Shown: positions 1 through 5,488 of the stretch, piece after piece
Numbering within the stretch: position 1 is the first letter of the stretch
How the letters are laid out: every line of letters begins with the position of its first letter
Source of the DNA: Dehalococcoidia bacterium
GTDB taxonomy: Bacteria; Chloroflexota; Dehalococcoidia; GIF9; AB-539-J10
Direction: 5' to 3'
Assembly (NCBI GenBank): GCA_030606765.1
Contig: JAUWFX010000122.1
Coordinates: 1-5,488 of the forward strand
Length of the DNA stretch: 5,488 nt
Position numbers and translations under genes: made by a program
Notes under the pieces: generated by a model
Seen by the model: only the letters and a program-made list of their open reading frames with translations
Databases searched by the model: none
Told to the model about the DNA's origin: nothing

Positions 1-1
1 A

Positions 2-1219
2 ACGAAAATGGAAGAAGTATCCAGAACCCGGGTAAGGATAGACCGTATTACCTCTTTGGGCAATGATTTAGCTTTAGCCCTAGCTGCTCCCAGCATCAGG
101 ATTGAGGCTCCCGTGCCCGGGGCATCGGTGGTGGGCATTGAGGTTCCTAACACTGTGTTTGGCTCAGTTGCCCTTCGCGGTGCGATAGAAAGCGCTGCTT
201 TTCAGAAGATTCACGCCCGCTCCAAGCGAGCTATCGCTTTGGGTAAAGGTGCTGGGGGTGAGGCGATGGCAGCAGACCTGACCAGGATGCCACATTTGCT
301 TATCGCTGGAGCTACTGGCAGTGGTAAAACTGTTTGTCTTAATTCTGTTATTTGTTGCTTGCTTCTACACAACAGCCCCGACGATGTTCGGTTCATCATG
401 GTTGACCCCAAGAGAGTGGAGTTAGTGACTTTTAATGGAGTGCCCCATCTACTTGCTCCGGTGGTTGTGGATACTGGTAAGGCGATAAAGGCTTTAAGAT
501 GGCTTAGTCAAGAGATGGATAGTCGATATCGTCAGTTTGCTCAGGCGGGAGTACGCAATATTGAGGGTTATAACAAAGACCGCTCACCTGGAGAAGAGTT
601 GCCATATTTAGTGCTCGTCATTGATGAGCTGGCTGATTTAATGATGACGGCTTTCGATGAGGTGGAGCATGCGCTTTGTCGGTTAGCCCAATTGGCTCGG
701 GCTACAGGCATTCATCTCGTCGTAGCTACACAACGCCCTTCAGTAGATGTAATTACTGGGCTTATTAAAGCTAACTTTCCTACCCGCATTAGTTTCGCAG
801 TCACTTCTCACGTAGATTCCAGGACCATACTTGACATGGTAGGTGCTGAGAAATTGCTGGGCAGAGGGGATATGCTCTACATGCCTACTGAAGCTAGCAA
901 GCCTAAACGTCTTCAAGGAAGCTTTGTTTCTGATGTTGAGATCGAGAGATTGGTGTATTTCTGGGGAAACCAGCGGCAGATTGAAGTGAGCCCTGTCGAC
1001 TTTGATGAGGTGGCTGAGCGCCCCTTAAGTGCCCAGATAGCTGCTCCCCCCGACCCTCTTTTGGAAGAGGCAAAGCGCCTGGTACAAGAGCATAAACATA
1101 TCTCTACTTCTTTCTTACAGCGCCGTCTTCGTATTGGCTATCCTAGAGCTGCCCGCCTTATGGAAGCACTGCAACAAGCAGGTTTGGTGGAGGCGGCTCA
1201 ACCCGAGCGAGAAAGCTAA
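2..1219 (+). CDS. ftsK: DNA translocase FtsK/SpoIIIE, C-terminal part (5' end outside window)
   Basis: Hexameric ATP-driven motor that pumps double-stranded DNA at the division septum during chromosome segregation. Counting from the Met at base 8, the sequence shows the pre-motor segment LALALAAPSIRIEAPVPG (21-38), Walker A GATGSGKT (101-108), VDPKRVEL (132-139), Walker B LVLVIDELAD (201-210) and the FtsK signature ATQRPSVDVITG (240-251). GAEKLLGRGDMLYMP (279-293) follows, then a linker and a winged-helix gamma domain (about 350-397, with ISTSFLQRRLRIGYPRAARL), which in the family reads KOPS-like DNA sites. The Met at base 8 is not a believable start: it lies inside the conserved core, and the frame is open to the left edge. 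Family members are usually about 700-800 residues with N-terminal membrane helices, so roughly half is missing. The stop is TAA. No frameshift or lost catalytic residue is seen. Family certain; subtype (FtsK or SpoIIIE) not resolvable. Confidence 0.96.
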   Translation, partial: TKMEEVSRTRVRIDRITSLGNDLALALAAPSIRIEAPVPGASVVGIEVPNTVFGSVALRGAIESAAFQKIHARSKRAIALGKGAGGEAMAADLTRMPHLLIAGATGSGKTVCLNSVICCLLLHNSPDDVRFIMVDPKRVELVTFNGVPHLLAPVVVDTGKAIKALRWLSQEMDSRYRQFAQAGVRNIEGYNKDRSPGEELPYLVLVIDELADLMMTAFDEVEHALCRLAQLARATGIHLVVATQRPSVDVITGLIKANFPTRISFAVTSHVDSRTILDMVGAEKLLGRGDMLYMPTEASKPKRLQGSFVSDVEIERLVYFWGNQRQIEVSPVDFDEVAERPLSAQIAAPPDPLLEEAKRLVQEHKHISTSFLQRRLRIGYPRAARLMEALQQAGLVEAAQPERES

Positions 1220-1228
1220 ACCGAGCTA

Positions 1229-1356
1229 GTAAATCTTGAACAATAACTTACGAAATTCTGAATCCTAATTTCTAAACCCTACACAAATCAAAAAATCCAA
1301 ATTTAAATACTAAAACTCATTTTATTTAGGACTTTGAAGTTCGTGCTTAGTGTTTT
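1229..1356. repeat. AT-rich degenerate repeat-like spacer between convergent genes
   Basis: This spacer between two convergent genes is strongly AT-rich and lacks coding potential. Read on the minus strand it is built from loosely repeated blocks of the form ATTTAG, ATTAGG, ATTTGG and GGTTTAG spaced by about 7-10 bases, next to a block reading CACTAAGCACGAA. Similar degenerate stretches of TTTAG/ATTTAG words recur, from memory, between genes in many uncultivated bacterial genomes, but I cannot check that here. No strong hairpin with a T tract is visible, so no intrinsic terminator can be named for either convergent gene. Confidence 0.4.
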
Positions 1357-1360
1357 CTTG

Positions 1361-2548
1361 CTAGGCGCCAAACTTATCCAGTTTTAAAGCATTAGCCATG
1401 GCTAGAGTCATGATTTCCGTAGCTGGGAAACGACCCATAGCACCAGCAAGGCAGGCTCGTTCCGAGAACTCAGCGACATTATCGGGGCGACACCATTTGG
1501 ACTTTAGTATGAAAGGGACTGGATGCCAGCTATGCATGGCTAAAGTTGCAGGGGTAGAATGGTCTCCGGTAATAATCAAGACCTCCGGGTCTAAGCTGAG
1601 CAAGCTGGGGAGGGCATTATCAAGTTTCTCAATGGCCTGAACTTTAGCCCGGAAGTTGCCATCCTCTCCTCTGGCATCGGTGCTCTTAAAATGGACGAAG
1701 AAAAAATCGTAATCAGCATAGTAGCGGTGCAGGCTGTTCAGTTGCTCTGTTATGCTTTCACCTCCCGGCAATACTTGCATCCCCACCAACTTGGCCAGTC
1801 CTCGATACATAGGATAAATGGCGATGGCTGCTGGCTTTAATTTGTAGATTTCAGGTATGGAGGGGATGTCAGGGAGGCGGGAGAAGCCGCGCAGAAGCAC
1901 CATGTTGGCGGAGGTTTCACCTTGTAAGAGGCTTCTTGCTTGAGACACGAATTCGTTGGCAATTTCCGCGGTTCTCTGTGCCTGCGGTGATAACGCCTCT
2001 ATCTTTTTGGGGGCTAGCCCTGCTTGCTGGGGGTCGGAATCTGCTAACTCAGGAGATAAAGCTTCACCGCGGAGGATGAGCACAAATCTATGTTCTTTCA
2101 CCGGCAACACGGAAATCTCATCGCCATTTATGGAGATATTATTCAATGAGCGGCATAACTCGGTACTTTTATCTGTGGGAACCCGTCCTGCCCTCCTGTC
2201 GATAATAATTCCCTTGCTGTCAACGGTGCAGAAATTACCTCTGGCCGTGATATCCTCCGGCTTTAGTTCTAAATCTATTCCCAGAGCTTCCACGACTCCC
2301 CGTCCGATATTATATTTGACAGGGTCATAGCCAAAGATTGCCAGGTGGCCCGGCGCACTCCCTGGCGTAATTCCTGGGCCAACAGGGTCAATGAGCCCAC
2401 AAAGAGAGTCTCTGGCTATGCGATTCAGGTTGGGCTTCTTGGCTGACTCCAGTTCTGTTTTACCGGTTTTGGCATGAGGTAAACCACCTACGCCGTCTAT
2501 CACCAAAAGCACTATTTTAGCCGGGGATGTCCGGGATATTTTCTTCAT
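1361..2548 (-). CDS. apgM: 2,3-bisphosphoglycerate-independent phosphoglycerate mutase, archaeal type (iPGM2)
   Basis: Interconverts 3- and 2-phosphoglycerate in glycolysis and gluconeogenesis in the cytosol; alkaline-phosphatase superfamily with two metal ions. Numbered from the chosen start (395 residues): VLLVIDGVGG carries the first metal-binding Asp (D18), PGITPGSAPGHLAIFGYDP holds the likely phosphoserine nucleophile (S64), HFKSTDARGEDGN (286-298) and GDHSTPA (328-334) supply further metal ligands, and MHSWHPVPF (338-346) a late His. The usual GHDG of the family reads GEDG here, which I recall from bacterial members. Starts: the frame is open to TTG at 2605, ATG at 2593 and ATG at 2566. 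I prefer ATG at 2548 (MKKISRTSPAK), because homologues start there as I remember them and it leaves the 2607-2622 palindrome in the upstream region. No start has a strong Shine-Dalgarno. Stop is TAG. It converges with ftsK and diverges from the small membrane protein. Confidence 0.92.
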   Translation of the reverse strand: MKKISRTSPAKIVLLVIDGVGGLPHAKTGKTELESAKKPNLNRIARDSLCGLIDPVGPGITPGSAPGHLAIFGYDPVKYNIGRGVVEALGIDLELKPEDITARGNFCTVDSKGIIIDRRAGRVPTDKSTELCRSLNNISINGDEISVLPVKEHRFVLILRGEALSPELADSDPQQAGLAPKKIEALSPQAQRTAEIANEFVSQARSLLQGETSANMVLLRGFSRLPDIPSIPEIYKLKPAAIAIYPMYRGLAKLVGMQVLPGGESITEQLNSLHRYYADYDFFFVHFKSTDARGEDGNFRAKVQAIEKLDNALPSLLSLDPEVLIITGDHSTPATLAMHSWHPVPFILKSKWCRPDNVAEFSERACLAGAMGRFPATEIMTLAMANALKLDKFGA

Positions 2549-2606
2549 GTGCTCAAATCCAATCATGGTATTTGTTATTTTACTCGGAGGCATTGCCAAG
2601 TTCAAG

Positions 2607-2622
2607 TTTGTCGTTCGACAAA
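2607..2622. promoter_or_regulatory. Perfect palindrome, possible operator in divergent region
   Basis: TTTGTCG-TT-CGACAAA is a perfect 7-bp inverted repeat around a 2-bp centre. It lies 58 bp upstream of the preferred mutase start and about 90 bp before the small membrane protein gene. It has the size and symmetry of a dimeric repressor site, and it could equally be a short hairpin in the mutase leader. No T tract follows on either strand, so it is not an intrinsic terminator. The binding protein is unknown. Confidence 0.35.
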
Positions 2623-2653
2623 GCTAGTTTGATAACAGTGGCAAACGTACCTA

Positions 2654-2683
2654 TTGACGAAATACTTGTTTTCATAGCATACT
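2654..2683 (+). promoter_or_regulatory. Candidate sigma-70-type promoter of the small membrane protein gene
   Basis: TTGACG at 2654-2659 and CATACT at 2678-2683 are separated by 18 bases. Transcription would start near 2690, giving a leader of about 25 bases that consists mostly of the Shine-Dalgarno. An alternative is TTGTTT (2666-2671) with GATAAT (2687-2692), spacing 15, which would start inside the ribosome binding site and is less likely. Confidence 0.4.
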
Positions 2684-2698
2684 AGTGATAATACAATT

Positions 2699-2710
2699 AA
2701 AGGAGGTGAT
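2699..2710 (+). promoter_or_regulatory. Very strong Shine-Dalgarno
   Basis: AAAGGAGGTGAT matches the anti-Shine-Dalgarno end of 16S rRNA over about 12 bases. The GGAGG core ends 9 bases before the ATG at 2716. No other gene start in this window has a comparable site. It fixes the start of the 56-residue gene and suggests a high translation rate. Confidence 0.85.
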
Positions 2711-2715
2711 AAGCT

Positions 2716-2886
2716 ATGGGTTTTCTTGAATCATTACCTAACTTGGGTCAATTGGGTCTTATTGGAGGAATCATCAGCCTTATCTTCGGTATCATCGTAA
2801 TGATTTTTCCTAAGATCCTCAATTATCTGGTGGGCATCTGGCTCATCCTAATAGGGGTGGTAGCGCTTATCGCCTATTTTACTTAG
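2716..2886 (+). CDS. Small two-helix membrane protein, DUF3096-like
   Basis: A 56-residue protein of unknown function. After a short N-terminus (MGFLESLPNLGQL) there is a first hydrophobic helix at about 14-31, a turn with FPKILNYLVG (31-40), and a second helix at about 38-55 ending in AYFT. The pattern of GGII-x-IFGIIV, then FPKILNYLVGIWLI, then GV resembles the DUF3096 family of tiny membrane proteins as I remember it; the function of that family is not known. Support for the gene being real: a near-perfect Shine-Dalgarno 9 bases upstream, a plausible promoter, clean codon usage, and a TAG stop. It stands alone, divergent from the phosphoglycerate mutase gene. The positive residue in the turn (Lys33) would favour a cytoplasmic loop with both ends outside, but this is weak. 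Confidence 0.82.
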   Translation: MGFLESLPNLGQLGLIGGIISLIFGIIVMIFPKILNYLVGIWLILIGVVALIAYFT

Positions 2887-2907
2887 CCAGAAGCTGGAGA
2901 GACTTTT

Positions 2908-2983
2908 TGGCGGGCGGTAGAGGACTTGAGCCTCTGACTTTCCTGCGTGAAACGGACGCCCCGACCACTGGAGCTGCGTGAGG
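2908..2983 (-). pseudogene. tRNA relic, tRNA-Glu-like
   Basis: Read on the minus strand, the 3' half is clearly tRNA-like. It has a T stem AGAGG/CCTCT around the loop CTCAAGT, then ACCGCCC, discriminator G and an encoded CCA (ending at 2908). Upstream, GTTTCAC fits an anticodon loop with UUC (Glu) and G73 fits Glu identity. CAGTGGTCG fits a D loop closed by GCTC/GGGC. It does not fold properly: the anticodon stem pairs at only 3 of 5 positions (CGTCC/GCAGG). The seven bases where the 5' acceptor strand should be (CCTCACG) do not pair with ACCGCCC. I therefore read it as a decayed or recombined tRNA gene. An alternative register gives anticodon CAC (Val), so the isotype is uncertain. Confidence 0.55.
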
Positions 2984-3171
2984 CTATGTTGTGCCTATTT
3001 TGGGCTCCTGCTCAACTCATTTCCTGATAAAAAACTGGCTAAAGTTGTAAGCACATACACGTCAAAGACAATTGGTCTAAAGAAATGCAGCAAAATCCAT
3101 TGCTTCTTACCTTCACGAACTTGAAGAAAAAGAGGCCGTGGATGGACGGAGAGCATTTCGACTCCAGGCAG

Positions 3172-3939
3172 CTAATTCGCGTCTTGAAAACTGAGGCAAT
3201 TGGATAAAGTGGTGTTATTCTGAGGGACATATTCTTTTTTCCTGGCATAGATGGCGACACTCTTGGGGCACAGGTGATTTAATAGGTCTTCCAACCAACG
3301 GAAGAGCCTATGGTTAGTGCGTAAGTCCCATTCTAGGAACTTGTTATAGAGGAAAGGGATTGGGGCTTTTTCTTTTTTTACCCCGAAAATACAGCGAAGT
3401 ACCCAGTAAAAAGAATGAAAGGCATGCTTGTGGTGGATAGTATAAACGGATAAGCCAGCACTATCCACAAGATCGAGAAGTTCCCGAGTTTTGTATTTTC
3501 TGATATGCCCACCAGGGAAACCATAGTAATCTCCAGATAACTTCCAACAAATAGATTCAGCTAAGTAATGAGGTACGCTAATCCCAATGGCACCATCTTT
3601 GCTCAGTACCCTAATCAATTCCTTAACCGCAGTATTGTCTTCGGGAATATGCTCCAGAACTTCAGAACAAATAATCTTATCAAAGGTGCCAGCTTTGAAT
3701 GGTAGCCTTGTCACATTGGCTATGAGAAGATGATAGTTGCCCTTAATTTTTTTTTGCTCTTTTAATGAATCTAACATATATTTGTTCTTTTTGACGCACA
3801 CTGTGTCAATGTCAAAGGCCACGACGGGGGAATGATTTTTATTGAAGACTTCCCATGAGTGCCTGCCATTGCCGCAGCCGGCGTCTAAAGTAATGTCCCC
3901 ATCCTTGATACTCAGAAGGTCAGGTTCTATAGTAATCAT
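3172..3939 (-). CDS. Class I SAM-dependent methyltransferase (Methyltransf_11 type)
   Basis: Predicted soluble enzyme of 255 residues that transfers a methyl group from S-adenosylmethionine; the acceptor is unknown. Motif I LDAGCGNGRHS is at 18-28, the acidic residue of motif II lies in VVAFDID (39-45), LLIANVTRLPF (71-81) follows, and the post-motif SEVLEHIPEDNTAVKELIRVL is at 92-112. A GDYYGFPGGHIRKYKTRELLDLV segment (136-158) is typical of Methyltransf_11 enzymes. The N-terminus begins almost directly at the Rossmann fold, and the last 20 or so residues, after IYARK, look like an unstructured tail. The start ATG overlaps the stop of the upstream glycosyltransferase as ATGA, so the two are probably translationally coupled. 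GAGG lies 13 bases upstream, rather far for a Shine-Dalgarno. The gene looks more AT-rich than its partner. With a glycosyltransferase partner, a sugar or lipid acceptor is likely. Confidence 0.88.
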   Translation of the reverse strand: MITIEPDLLSIKDGDITLDAGCGNGRHSWEVFNKNHSPVVAFDIDTVCVKKNKYMLDSLKEQKKIKGNYHLLIANVTRLPFKAGTFDKIICSEVLEHIPEDNTAVKELIRVLSKDGAIGISVPHYLAESICWKLSGDYYGFPGGHIRKYKTRELLDLVDSAGLSVYTIHHKHAFHSFYWVLRCIFGVKKEKAPIPFLYNKFLEWDLRTNHRLFRWLEDLLNHLCPKSVAIYARKKEYVPQNNTTLSNCLSFQDAN

Positions 3940-5192
3940 CTTGGTGTCAGTACCTCTTGGTAGATTTCAAGCGTTTTTCTGGCTGCTTGCTCCCAATTGA
4001 ATTTCTCTTTAACTCTTTTCCTCCCCGCCTCGCTCATCCGCTGTTGTGCCTGTTTATCATCGAGCAACTGTTTGATTGCGGCAGCCAGGGCATCAGCTCT
4101 TCCTGGAGGCACCAGAATACCGGCATCGCCTACTACCTCAGGCAGTGCCCCGCCAGTGGTGGCTATAACGGGGGTGCCGCAGGCCATAGCCTCGGCAGCA
4201 GGTAGCCCGAAACCTTCATAAAGTGAGGGCACTACTGCTATTTGGGCAGCAGAGTAATGTTGTGCCAGTTCCTCGCGCGCTAACCGCCCGGTGAAGTGCA
4301 CCATCCCATCTAAATTGAGCTTTCTTACCAGCTTAAAACCATATGAAGGTAGTGGCCCTACATCTTCTACGTAGGAGGAATGCCGCTCGGCATCGTCCAC
4401 AATAGTCAGCTTCATCTTGTCTTTTCCTAGCATTTGCAATGCTTGCAGCAGATAAAGTACTCCCTTCTTTCTATCGTCAGTATTGGCGACCATGATTAAG
4501 CCATCGCGGTTCTGGCTTGCCTCTTCGTTCCCATTGTAAATATCGGTATCTATGCCGTTGTAGACCACTCTGAATTTGTCAGCGGGCACTTTAAAGAACA
4601 GCCTTGTGTCTTTGGCGGAGCTTTGAGATACCGTAATTATTCGATCCAGGCGCCGCGCGACGAAAGCTTGCATGTGGGTGAAAGAATAGAATTTTCGGAT
4701 CCTCCATTTATCCCTCAGCCCATTCGCCTGTTCCAGGTCAGCTTGCCTGTCTATAGGGAGGGGATGGTGTATGGTAGCTATTACCGGTATGTTCAACCTT
4801 TTCATCAAGAGGAGCCCGTAACCAAGGCCTTGATTGTCATGAATAATGTCAAAGCGGCGCTGTTTACAAAGCTCTTTTAGCTTGGTATAAGCCCTGAAGC
4901 TAAATGCCCAGGGCTCGGCGAAGATTCCCAGGCGGCTGGCGCAGAGTTCGTGTAAGTCAACAGGGTTCCTGACTTTGGGGAGGTTCCTACTGAAAGAGCT
5001 TCCCGGATGATATATGCTTGAGCTGCTGAGTTGATGTAGGATTACGCCTTCGCTCACTTCGGGGAGGGGTGGACTGGCGATAACCTCCACCTCATGACCC
5101 ATCCGCTGGAACTCACGCGACAGGTAGTAAATATAAATACCTTGCCCACCGCTGTAAGGATTCCCCCTATAGGTCAGCAGGCAAATTCTCAT
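3936..5192 (-). CDS. Glycosyltransferase family 4 (GT-B fold)
   Basis: Predicted retaining glycosyltransferase of 418 residues using a nucleotide sugar, acting at the cytoplasmic face of the membrane in glycan, glycolipid or exopolysaccharide assembly. The N-terminal Rossmann half starts MRICLLTYRGNPYSGGQGIY, a glycine-rich loop followed by YYLSREFQRMGHEVEVI (22-38). FDIIHDNQGLG (114-124) and RLDRIITVSQSSAKD (181-195) follow, then VVYNGID (209-215). The C-terminal donor half has MVANTDDRKKGVLYLLQAL (234-252), VHFTGRL (298-304) and YEGFGLPAAEAMACGTPVIAT (325-345). The last contains the EX7E pair E326 and E334, and is followed by GGALPEVVGDAGILVPPG. Length is normal for GT4. No signal peptide or transmembrane helix is seen. 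It is the first gene of a two-gene operon, overlapping the methyltransferase start by 4 bases. The start ATG at 5192 has only a weak GAGTAGAAG upstream, but the conserved MRICLLT fold start supports it. Sugar donor and acceptor cannot be read from sequence. Confidence 0.92.
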   Translation of the reverse strand: MRICLLTYRGNPYSGGQGIYIYYLSREFQRMGHEVEVIASPPLPEVSEGVILHQLSSSSIYHPGSSFSRNLPKVRNPVDLHELCASRLGIFAEPWAFSFRAYTKLKELCKQRRFDIIHDNQGLGYGLLLMKRLNIPVIATIHHPLPIDRQADLEQANGLRDKWRIRKFYSFTHMQAFVARRLDRIITVSQSSAKDTRLFFKVPADKFRVVYNGIDTDIYNGNEEASQNRDGLIMVANTDDRKKGVLYLLQALQMLGKDKMKLTIVDDAERHSSYVEDVGPLPSYGFKLVRKLNLDGMVHFTGRLAREELAQHYSAAQIAVVPSLYEGFGLPAAEAMACGTPVIATTGGALPEVVGDAGILVPPGRADALAAAIKQLLDDKQAQQRMSEAGRKRVKEKFNWEQAARKTLEIYQEVLTPR

Positions 5193-5226
5193 ATCTTCTA
5201 CTCGGATAGCAATTTAGGGAAGGATA

Positions 5227-5235
5227 ATTATAGCA
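5227..5235 (-). promoter_or_regulatory. Extended -10 promoter of the glycosyltransferase-methyltransferase operon
   Basis: On the minus strand TGC-TATAAT is an exact consensus -10 with the TGn extension. No good -35 is found 16-18 bases upstream (CTATGT at best), which extended -10 promoters can tolerate. Transcription would begin near 5220, giving a leader of about 28 bases before the ATG at 5192. Confidence 0.5.
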
Positions 5236-5293
5236 TGTTTGCTGGGTTTACATAGCTTGACTTCACCCAACAATAAGGTGCCAAAAAGCCTCG

Positions 5294-5309
5294 CTTTCAA
5301 GATTGAAAG
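5294..5309. promoter_or_regulatory. Perfect palindrome overlapping the tRNA-His -35
   Basis: CTTTCAA-GA-TTGAAAG is a perfect 7-bp inverted repeat. Its right arm contains the -35 hexamer TTGAAA of the tRNA-His promoter. It lies between the divergent tRNA and glycosyltransferase promoters. It could be a protein site, or only a chance symmetry of a -35 box. Confidence 0.3.
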
Positions 5310-5332
5310 TGACAGCCATTGTAAAGTATAAT
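5303..5332 (+). promoter_or_regulatory. Promoter of the tRNA-His/tRNA-Arg unit
   Basis: TTGAAA at 5303-5308 and an exact TATAAT at 5327-5332 are spaced by 18 bases. The predicted start near 5339 lies about six bases before the tRNA-His 5' end, a short leader typical of stable RNA genes. It is the best sigma-70-type promoter in the window. Confidence 0.7.
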
Positions 5333-5344
5333 ATTTGTGATTAT

Positions 5345-5421
5345 GGTGAGCGTAGCCCAGTGGTTAAGGCGCCAGGTTGTGGCCCTGGAGATCGTGGGTT
5401 CAAATCCCACCGTTCACCCCA
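5345..5421 (+). tRNA. tRNA-His (anticodon GTG)
   Basis: A full cloverleaf is visible. Acceptor strands GTGAGCG (from 5346) and CGTTCAC pair over 7 bases with one G-U. The anticodon stem CCAGG/CCTGG encloses TTGTGGC with anticodon GTG at 5379-5381. The T arm is GTGGG-TTCAAAT-CCCAC. The extra 5' G at 5345 (G-1) opposite discriminator C73 is the hallmark of bacterial tRNA-His. CCA is encoded (5419-5421). It is transcribed away from the glycosyltransferase operon and is followed after 10 bases by tRNA-Arg, so the two are probably cotranscribed. Confidence 0.96.
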
Positions 5422-5431
5422 ATTTATTTTT

Positions 5432-5488
5432 GCGCCTATAGCTCAGCGGACAAGAGCACCGGTCTTCGGAACCGGGGGTCGTGGGTTC
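5432..5488 (+). tRNA. tRNA-Arg (anticodon TCG), cut by the right edge
   Basis: The sequence begins with the acceptor strand GCGCCTA, then TA. The D arm is GCTC-AGCGGACAA-GAGC and the anticodon stem CCGGT/ACCGG is perfect around CTTCGGA. Anticodon TCG is at 5466-5468 and reads CGN arginine codons. The variable loop GGGTC and the T stem GTGGG with TTC follow, where the window stops. The missing part is the rest of the T arm and the 3' acceptor strand. The 10-base spacer from tRNA-His is T-rich but has no hairpin of its own, so readthrough from the same promoter is likely. Confidence 0.93.

Noticed and set aside
8..10. ATG at base 8 as the true start of the FtsK gene
   Set aside because: It falls inside the conserved FtsK core and the reading frame remains open to the window edge, so the gene starts upstream.
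1956..2330. 124-codon plus-strand open frame
   Set aside because: It lies wholly antisense to the phosphoglycerate mutase, whose catalytic motifs are clear, and its own translation shows no recognisable domain.
2549..2605. Longer N-terminus for the phosphoglycerate mutase from TTG 2605, ATG 2593 or ATG 2566
   Set aside because: The extra residues are not like the family N-terminus, none of the starts has a good Shine-Dalgarno, and the conserved sequence begins right after the ATG at 2548. The choice is not certain.
2887..2908. Intrinsic terminator after the small membrane protein gene
   Set aside because: CCAG-AAG-CTGG has only a 4-bp stem and the T tract begins six bases later; too weak to call.
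4623..4880. 85-codon plus-strand open frame
   Set aside because: It is antisense to the glycosyltransferase core and has no start signal or family resemblance.
5257..5277. Plus-strand promoter with TTGACT as -35
   Set aside because: The nearest -10-like hexamer (AATAAG) is only 9 bases away, and the TTGAAA/TATAAT pair further on is clearly better placed for the tRNA gene.
1..5488. CRISPR array, insertion sequence, riboswitch or defence system
   Set aside because: No regularly spaced direct repeats, transposase or integrase sequence, inverted-repeat ends or defence-type domains were seen on either strand.

Overview
The window looks like a piece of a bacterial chromosome, most plausibly an uncultivated Chloroflexota of the Dehalococcoidia type. 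That placement is an inference. It rests on how the FtsK motor and the archaeal-type phosphoglycerate mutase read, on the small DUF3096-like membrane protein, and on moderate GC with AT-rich spacers. No rRNA or other decisive marker is present.

Left part (1-1360): the C-terminal half of an FtsK/SpoIIIE DNA translocase runs off the left edge on the plus strand. An AT-rich spacer of degenerate, repeat-like sequence follows. The FtsK gene converges with a minus-strand gene for a cofactor-independent phosphoglycerate mutase (ApgM/iPGM2 type).

Middle (2549-3171): a divergent intergenic region carries a perfect 16-bp palindrome, a plausible promoter and a near-ideal Shine-Dalgarno. These lead into a 56-residue, two-helix membrane protein. 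Behind it lies a minus-strand tRNA-like sequence with an intact T arm and encoded CCA but no pairing 5' acceptor strand, read here as a tRNA-Glu relic. About 190 bases of low-information sequence come next.

Right part (3172-5488): a two-gene minus-strand operon encodes a GT4 glycosyltransferase and then a class I SAM-dependent methyltransferase, joined by an ATGA overlap. It is probably for surface glycan or glycolipid assembly. It has an extended -10 promoter on the minus strand. Divergent from it is a tRNA-His gene with its own good promoter, followed by a tRNA-Arg(UCG) gene cut by the right edge.

The genes cover chromosome segregation, central carbon metabolism, envelope glycan synthesis and translation, so this is mostly ordinary housekeeping content. 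I found no convincing undescribed multi-gene system. The points most worth a second look are the tRNA relic, the two short palindromes at promoters, the degenerate AT-rich spacer and the placement of the glycan operon between tRNA sequences.
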